From: Bacteroidales bacterium UBA4243
GTDB lineage: Bacteria; Bacteroidota; Bacteroidia; Bacteroidales; F082
Direction: 5' to 3'
DNA: 10,342 nt
Assembly: GCA_002396205.1 (NCBI GenBank)
Contig: DGXB01000066.1
Span: forward strand, 1 to 10,342
The notes under the pieces were generated by a model, which was given only the letters and a program-made list of their open reading frames with translations, had not been told where the DNA came from and did no database searches. Shown one piece after another: positions 5,728 to 10,342 of the stretch. Each line of letters starts with the position of its first letter. Position 1 is the first letter of the stretch. Position numbers and translations under genes: made by a program.

Positions 5728-6690
5728 ATGAAGAATATGGATTTTAAGATTCAAAACCAAAAAGATACAAGATCGGGATTCGGTGAAGGCTTGCTCGAAG
5801 CGGGCCGTCGCAATCCCAAAGTGGTCGCTTTCTGTGCCGACCTCACACCTTCAGTGAAGATGGGCGACTTCGCCAAGGAGTTTCCTGAGCGTTTCTTCCA
5901 GACGGGCATCGCCGAGGCCAACATGATTGACATGGCCGCCGGCATGGCCTTGAGCGGCTTCGTGCCGTTCACGGGCACCTTCGCGGCCTTCTCGACGGGA
6001 CGTGTCTACGACCAAATCCGCCAATGTGTGGCCTATTCCAACAAGAACGTGAAAATCGCTGCTTCGCACGCTGGCGTGACCCTTGGCGAGGATGGCGCCA
6101 CCCACCAAATACTTGAGGACATCGGACTGATGAAGATGCTGCCCAACATGACCGTCATCGTGCCTTGCGACTTCAACCAGACCAAAGCTGCCACCATTGC
6201 TGCCGCCGAATATGAGGGTCCCGTCTATCTGCGTTTCGGTCGCCCGAAAGTGCCGAATTTCACGCCTGCGGACGAGAAGTTTGTCATCGGCAAGGCCCAG
6301 ATGCTGCAAGAAGGCACCGACGTGACCATCTTTGCCTGTGGTCACCTCGTTTGGAAAGCCGTCCAAGCATTGCCAATCCTCAAGGAAATGGGTATCAATG
6401 CGGAATTGATTAATATCCACACCATCAAACCGTTGGACGTTGAAGCTGTGCTGAAATCTGTGAAGAAGACCCGCTGCGTGGTCACCGCTGAGGAGCACCA
6501 GCGCAACGGCGGCTTGGGCGACAGCATCGCGCAGGTTTTAGCCTTGCACGATCCTTGCCCGATGGAGATGGTGGCCGTCAACGACGTGTTCGGACAAAGT
6601 GGCACGCCCGACGAGCTGCTGACCTTCTTCCACTTGGATACGCCCGACATCGTGGAAGCTGTGAAAAAAGTAGTGGCCCGCAAACAATAA
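5728..6690 (+). CDS. tkt: Transketolase, C-terminal (pyrimidine-binding) subunit
   Basis: A 320-residue cytoplasmic protein, the partner of the upstream N-terminal subunit. It supplies the pyrimidine-binding domain (about residues 12-175) and the C-terminal domain (about 185-318). Landmarks are CADLTPSVKM at 36-45, the catalytic glutamate E63 in GIAEANM that activates thiamine diphosphate, the FTGTFAAFSTGR stretch at 81-92, GEDGATHQ at 120-127 with H126, YLRFGRPKVP at 167-176, the EEHQRNGGLGD motif at 255-265 and FGQSGTPDELL at 289-299. All key residues of a working enzyme are present. The first ATG (5728) and an in-frame ATG at 5737 are both possible starts; the first is just 6 nt downstream of the repeat element. 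The C-terminal domain organisation also resembles DXS and 2-oxoacid dehydrogenase E1-beta, but the paired N-terminal subunit settles transketolase. Confidence 0.95.
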   Translation: MKNMDFKIQNQKDTRSGFGEGLLEAGRRNPKVVAFCADLTPSVKMGDFAKEFPERFFQTGIAEANMIDMAAGMALSGFVPFTGTFAAFSTGRVYDQIRQCVAYSNKNVKIAASHAGVTLGEDGATHQILEDIGLMKMLPNMTVIVPCDFNQTKAATIAAAEYEGPVYLRFGRPKVPNFTPADEKFVIGKAQMLQEGTDVTIFACGHLVWKAVQALPILKEMGINAELINIHTIKPLDVEAVLKSVKKTRCVVTAEEHQRNGGLGDSIAQVLALHDPCPMEMVAVNDVFGQSGTPDELLTFFHLDTPDIVEAVKKVVARKQ

Positions 6691-6728
6691 ACGACTAATA
6701 ATAAAGTTGTTTTTATACTTAATTCGAT

Positions 6729-7901
6729 ATGAAAAAGCAATTTACATTATCCCTCGTTGCCCTTTTGATGGCAGGGTTGTTTTCGGCTTGTGCCCAAAAG
6801 AAGGAAGAACCTCGAGAACCCGCCAAAGCCTTGAATGTCATCTATTTCATTGGTGACGGAACGGCCTTGCCGCAGGTTTATGCTGGCATGTTGGCCACGC
6901 GCCAGGAAATGGTGTTCCCCAAGTTCCCATACATTGGTGTCGTCGACACGCACTCGTCGAGCAACGACATCACCGACTCGGCTGCTGGAGGCACGGCCTT
7001 GAGCAGCGACCACAAGACCAAGAACGCCATGGTGGGCATGAACCCCGACACTATTCCGGTCAAGACCCTGCTTGAGGTCTTCCACGAGCAAGGCAAGGAG
7101 ACCGGGCTTGTCGTGACGAGTTATATCACCCATGCCACGCCTGCTTGTTTCTATGCCAAGGTTCCGCATCGCCGTCAGTATGAGGATATTGCGCTTCAAT
7201 TGGCGGAGGCCGACAACATCAACTTGGCCATTGGCGGCGGTCGCAAGCATTTCAACCAACGCAAGGACAGCGTTGATTTGATTCAACGCATGGAGAACGA
7301 GTTGGGTTGGAAGGTATACGACACCCTTGCCGACATCGACGTGACTTGCAAGAAATATGCTGTGTTGGCCAACGACGACCACATGCCCAAGGCTGCCGAC
7401 CGTGGCGACTTTTTGCCGCGTGCCGTGAAGACCGCCTTGAAGACCCTCGACAGCGCCGAAAACGGTTTCTTCCTCATGGTGGAAGGCTCGCAAATCGACT
7501 TCGCTTGCCATGCCAACGACTCGGCTTGGATGGTGGATGAGCTGGTCGACTTCAGCTATGCCATCCAAGTGGCCCTGGACTATGCCGAGGAGCATGGCAA
7601 CACCTTGGTTGTGGTCACTGCCGACCATGAGACGGGTGGTCTGACCATGCCCGACAAGCAAGGCAAATACACCAATGTGTCGTTCTGCTACTCGACGGGT
7701 AGCCACACCTGCCTGCCTGTGATGGTCTATGCCTACGGCCCTGGCGCCGAGCAGTTCACGGGCTGGATGCAAAACACGGCCATCAAGGGCAAGATATTGA
7801 ATGCCTGTGGATTGGAGAATGTCGGCGACGGCCTGCCCGAAAACGACGGCAAGCGCTTCAAAGCCGTGAAAGCCAACCTCGATACCAAGCCTGAAAAATA
7901 A
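6729..7901 (+). CDS. Alkaline phosphatase family lipoprotein
   Basis: A 390-residue metal-dependent phosphomonoesterase of the PhoA family, predicted to be exported. The N-terminus has KK, a hydrophobic stretch and a lipobox LFSAC with C21 as lipidation site. Active-site residues are recognisable by position: D43 in GDG, nucleophile S84 in TDSAAGGTALS, H135 and T137 in ITHATPA, E252, D257 and H261 in VEGSQIDFACHAND, D299/H300 in TADHETGG, and H326 in TGSHT. Compared with E. coli PhoA, D153 aligns with H135 and K328 with F258. This variation suggests a metal-site set closer to non-enterobacterial phosphatases; many homologues carry tryptophan where F258 sits. It begins 38 nt after the transketolase stop, with no clear terminator or promoter between, and its stop overlaps the next start by 1 nt (TAATG), so the phosphatase and glycosyltransferase are coupled. 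Substrate is unknown; phosphate scavenging is the default guess. Confidence 0.92.
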   Translation: MKKQFTLSLVALLMAGLFSACAQKKEEPREPAKALNVIYFIGDGTALPQVYAGMLATRQEMVFPKFPYIGVVDTHSSSNDITDSAAGGTALSSDHKTKNAMVGMNPDTIPVKTLLEVFHEQGKETGLVVTSYITHATPACFYAKVPHRRQYEDIALQLAEADNINLAIGGGRKHFNQRKDSVDLIQRMENELGWKVYDTLADIDVTCKKYAVLANDDHMPKAADRGDFLPRAVKTALKTLDSAENGFFLMVEGSQIDFACHANDSAWMVDELVDFSYAIQVALDYAEEHGNTLVVVTADHETGGLTMPDKQGKYTNVSFCYSTGSHTCLPVMVYAYGPGAEQFTGWMQNTAIKGKILNACGLENVGDGLPENDGKRFKAVKANLDTKPEK

Positions 7902-9853
7902 TGAAACTCTCCGTCGTCATTGTCAACTACAACGTCGAGTATTTCCTCGAGCAGTGCCTCTATTCGGTGCGCCGCGCCATGCAGGGCATTGAGGGCGAGG
8001 TGTTTGTGGTTGACAACAACTCTGTCGACGGTTCGCTCAAGATGTTGGCGCAGAAGTTTCCAGAGGTGAAGGTCATCGCCAACAAGGACAACGTGGGTTT
8101 TGCGAAGGCAAACAACCAAGCCATCCGCATCTCTACGGGCGAATATGTGCTGCTTCTTAATCCCGACACGGTGGTGGAGGACGACACCTTCTCGAAGTGC
8201 CTCGCTTTCATGGACAGCCATCCCGATGCAGGTGGCCTCGGCGTGAAGATGGTGGATGGCAAGGGGCGGTTCCTGCCCGAGTCGAAACGCGGACTGCCCA
8301 CGGCTGCCACGGCGTTCTACAAGTTGTTTGGCCTCGCCAAGCTCTTCCCCCACAGCAAGCGTTTTGCGCGTTATTATATGGGGCATCTGTCAAATGATGA
8401 GACCAACGAAGTGGAAATCCTCGCCGGCGCCTTCATGCTGATGCGCAAGGAGACCCTCGACAAGGTAGGCCTTTTGGACGAAACTTTCTTCATGTATGGC
8501 GAGGACATCGACCTCTCTTATCGCATCACGCAGGGCGGCTACAAGAACTACTATTTCCCTGAGACGCGCATTATCCACTATAAGGGCGAGAGCACCAAGA
8601 AGACCAGCGTCAATTATGTCTTCGTGTTCTATCGCGCCATGGAGATTTTCGCCAAGAAACATTTCGGCAACACCTGGGCCAAGTCGTTCTCATTCCTTAT
8701 TAATATGGCCATCTACATCAAGGCATTTTTCGCTTTGGTGAGCCAGTTTTTCCACAAGGCGGCCATTCCGTTCCTCGATGCCGTGTTGGGTTATGGCGGT
8801 TTGGCGGCCATCAGTTACTTCTGGGGCCACGGACCCATTTACGAAGGCACGGGCACTTATCCGCTCGTATTGTTCGCCGTCGTTTTGCCGATATATATCA
8901 TCATATGGTTGCTATCGACTTATTTTACAGGAGGATACGATAAGCCGTACAGCATTGCCAAAAGCGTTCTTGGTGTGGCTTTCGGCTCGGCTGTGATTTT
9001 GGTGTTGTATGCCTTGTTGCCTGAGAGCCTGCGTTTTTCGAGGGCTTTGATCCTATTCGGGACATTGTGGTTGGCCTTGGAGATGAGCCTCACGCGGTTT
9101 GTAGGCATCCTGATGGGGAATGAGAACTTCCAGTCGAAGCGGACGGAGAAGAAGCGTTTCTTGGTCATCGGTAGCCCCGAAGAGACCCGGCGCGTTAACG
9201 CCATCTTGGAAAGCACTTCCATCAAGCCCGACTTCATCGGTTTGGTGAGTTCGGAGACGCAGGGCGAGGCTCCCGAAGGCTTCATCGGCAACCTTTCGCA
9301 AGTGCCCGACATCATCGAGATCTACAAGATTACCGAAGTGATTTTCTGCTCGAAAGACGTGTCGCATCAGGTCATCATTGACAAGATGGTGGACTGGCAC
9401 GCCACCAACGTCGACTACAAGATTGCCCCTGAGGACAGCCTGTCAATCATTGGCAGCAACAGCATCAATACTCGTGGCGACCTTTATACCGTTGACATCA
9501 AGGCCATCGACACCAAGCCTAACCGCCGCAACAAACGTCTTTTCGACTTCGTCATGAGCGTTTTCAGCATCCTGTTTTGGCTTCCTTTGGCCTTGGTGGT
9601 GAAGCATCCGGTCAGGTTCTTGAAGAATGCCGTAATGGTGTTGGTGGGCAGGCGTACCTGGGTGGGCTATTGCTCGCCAGCCGACGAGACGCAGAAGTTG
9701 CCGAAGATCCGTAAGGGGGTCTACAATCCTGCCTCATATATGGAAAAGGACATCGATGCCGATGCCCTTAACCAGATGAATCTGCTTTATGCCCGCGATT
9801 ACACCGTTTGGAAAGACGCCGAAATCTTTTTCCGTTCGGTGACGGCGAAATGA
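7901..9853 (+). CDS. Glycosyltransferase family 2 fused to a membrane and phosphoglycosyltransferase-like tail
   Basis: A 650-residue protein in three parts. Residues 1 to about 235 are a cytoplasmic GT-A glycosyltransferase of the rhamnosyltransferase/WbbL-like kind: SVVIVNYN at 4-11, VVDNNSVDGS at 36-45, NVGFAKANN at 64-72, LLNPDT at 85-90 for nucleotide-sugar/metal binding, and FFMYGEDIDLSYR at 196-208 with the catalytic acidic residues. Residues about 263-405 hold four to five transmembrane segments. Residues about 417-510 form a Rossmann-like domain starting KKRFLVIGSPEE, resembling the CoA-binding-3 region of polyprenyl glycosylphosphotransferases. KRLFDFVMSVFSILFWLPLA at 545-564 matches the start of the sugar-transferase core, yet the rest is only about 85 residues and lacks a KFRSM-like catalytic stretch; WVGYC and a final YARDYTVWKDAEIFFRSV look like remnants of that core. 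Probably makes surface glycan on a lipid carrier. Donor and acceptor unknown. Confidence 0.88.
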   Translation: MKLSVVIVNYNVEYFLEQCLYSVRRAMQGIEGEVFVVDNNSVDGSLKMLAQKFPEVKVIANKDNVGFAKANNQAIRISTGEYVLLLNPDTVVEDDTFSKCLAFMDSHPDAGGLGVKMVDGKGRFLPESKRGLPTAATAFYKLFGLAKLFPHSKRFARYYMGHLSNDETNEVEILAGAFMLMRKETLDKVGLLDETFFMYGEDIDLSYRITQGGYKNYYFPETRIIHYKGESTKKTSVNYVFVFYRAMEIFAKKHFGNTWAKSFSFLINMAIYIKAFFALVSQFFHKAAIPFLDAVLGYGGLAAISYFWGHGPIYEGTGTYPLVLFAVVLPIYIIIWLLSTYFTGGYDKPYSIAKSVLGVAFGSAVILVLYALLPESLRFSRALILFGTLWLALEMSLTRFVGILMGNENFQSKRTEKKRFLVIGSPEETRRVNAILESTSIKPDFIGLVSSETQGEAPEGFIGNLSQVPDIIEIYKITEVIFCSKDVSHQVIIDKMVDWHATNVDYKIAPEDSLSIIGSNSINTRGDLYTVDIKAIDTKPNRRNKRLFDFVMSVFSILFWLPLALVVKHPVRFLKNAVMVLVGRRTWVGYCSPADETQKLPKIRKGVYNPASYMEKDIDADALNQMNLLYARDYTVWKDAEIFFRSVTAK

Positions 9854-9858
9854 TTCTT

Positions 9859-10341
9859 TTACCTTGCGTGTTTGTATCCTTTTACCTTGTTCCAGTCACC
9901 TCTCGTGAAATCTGGCATCATGACGGGCATTCCGCCGTTGGCGATTGAGGCTGCTGTGAGCTCGCCGAGGCACGACCATTCGGCGGCGTCGTAAACGTCT
10001 TGGTCGAGGGGCAGGCCGTGTTGCAGACAATAGATGAGGCGGTAGTCCATCACGAAGTCCATGCCGCCGTGACCGCCCACTTCCTTGGCTTTTTCTTCAA
10101 TTTCGACCGCGATGGGGTGGAGGTAGTCCTTCAAGATTTTGTCGCGCACCTCGGCAGGGACAAAGCCATGTGGATTAAGATGTTGTCCTTCAGCCAAGAA
10201 TCCCGCAGGCAGCTTGTCTTCAAGCAGGGTGAAGCCTTCGATGGGGTATTTGTTTGCAAAGCCTTCTGTACCCGTCAGTTGGTACAAGCGGTTATACGGA
10301 CGGTAAGTATAAACGTCATGCTCGATGAGCAGGGTCTTGCC
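9859..10341 (-). CDS. GH109-family glycosidase, C-terminal part (5' end outside window)
   Basis: An open frame of 160 codons plus stop enters from the right edge; the first complete visible codons read GKTLLIEHDVYTYRPYNRLY, so the gene starts beyond the window and no start codon should be assigned inside it. The segment GGHGGMDFVMDYRLIYCLQ, then LPLDQDVYDAAEWSCLGELT and MPDFTRGDW, matches my knowledge of Bacteroidota GH109 proteins, which have a Gfo/Idh/MocA fold and use bound NAD+ in an oxidation-elimination-addition mechanism to cleave alpha-N-acetylgalactosaminides, as on mucins and blood-group A antigen. The NAD-binding half, any signal peptide and the main catalytic residues are not visible. 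A non-glycosidase Gfo/Idh/MocA oxidoreductase is the main alternative. It ends 5 bp from the convergent glycosyltransferase stop. Confidence 0.85.
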   Translation of the reverse strand, partial: GKTLLIEHDVYTYRPYNRLYQLTGTEGFANKYPIEGFTLLEDKLPAGFLAEGQHLNPHGFVPAEVRDKILKDYLHPIAVEIEEKAKEVGGHGGMDFVMDYRLIYCLQHGLPLDQDVYDAAEWSCLGELTAASIANGGMPVMMPDFTRGDWNKVKGYKHAR

Positions 10342-10342
10342 C

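Noticed and set aside
6747..7772. 341-codon minus-strand ORF opposite the alkaline phosphatase
   Set aside because: The sense strand carries all phosphatase motifs; the antisense translation shows no domain.
9540..9853. Frameshift as the reason for the short phosphoglycosyltransferase core in the GT2 fusion
   Set aside because: The tail stays in one frame to the stop, keeps core-like residues at its end, and the opposite-strand GH109 gene begins its stop 5 bp later, so no lost core sequence lies downstream.
10285..10287. TTG at 10285-10287 (minus strand) as a start codon for the right-edge gene
   Set aside because: The frame continues upstream to the window edge with family-like sequence, so this is an internal leucine codon.

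Overview
The window looks like chromosomal core DNA from a Bacteroidota species, most likely order Bacteroidales and probably gut-associated. The reasons are the gene families present (two-gene transketolase, DUF368 directly upstream of aroE, a GH109-type glycosidase), A-rich leaders without clear Shine-Dalgarno sequences, and TAnnTTTG-like -7 boxes in the divergent promoter region. Base composition is moderate and gene packing is tight. Codon use is similar across all genes and nothing looks recently imported as a gene block.

Layout. From 4590 leftward (minus strand) runs a probable operon: a large cytoplasmic TPR protein, a DUF368/PopT-type membrane protein, shikimate dehydrogenase (aroE) and an RlmD-type 23S rRNA uridine methyltransferase cut by the left edge. 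The first three are separated by 6 nt each; the last two by 150 nt, nearly all of it a structured repeat. A 158-bp divergent promoter region (4591-4748) separates this operon from a rightward set: transketolase N-terminal subunit, a second copy of the same repeat, transketolase C-terminal subunit, an alkaline-phosphatase lipoprotein, and a 650-residue glycosyltransferase 2 fused to a membrane/Rossmann/phosphoglycosyltransferase-like tail. At the right edge the C-terminal part of a GH109-family glycosidase comes in on the minus strand, converging on the glycosyltransferase with only 5 bp between stop codons.

How they fit together. Transketolase makes erythrose 4-phosphate, a precursor of the shikimate pathway in which AroE acts, so the divergent pair may link carbon supply with aromatic synthesis (inference). 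DUF368 proteins recycle undecaprenyl phosphate across the membrane; the GT2 fusion carries the architecture of enzymes that work on that same lipid. These two are not in one operon.

The most interesting signal is not a gene. The intergenic spaces at 1333-1465 and 5594-5721 hold two diverged copies of a compact element of about 130 bp. Each end has three CAAAAC hexamers at exact 9-bp spacing, inverted at the other end. The middle has two abutting hairpins whose tetraloops, AACC and GGTT, are complementary to each other. One stem pair changes from C-G to G-C between copies, so structure appears to be maintained. Both copies lie in the same orientation relative to transcription, begin 2 nt after a TAA stop codon, and fill the gap almost to the next start codon. 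I do not recognise a named family for it.
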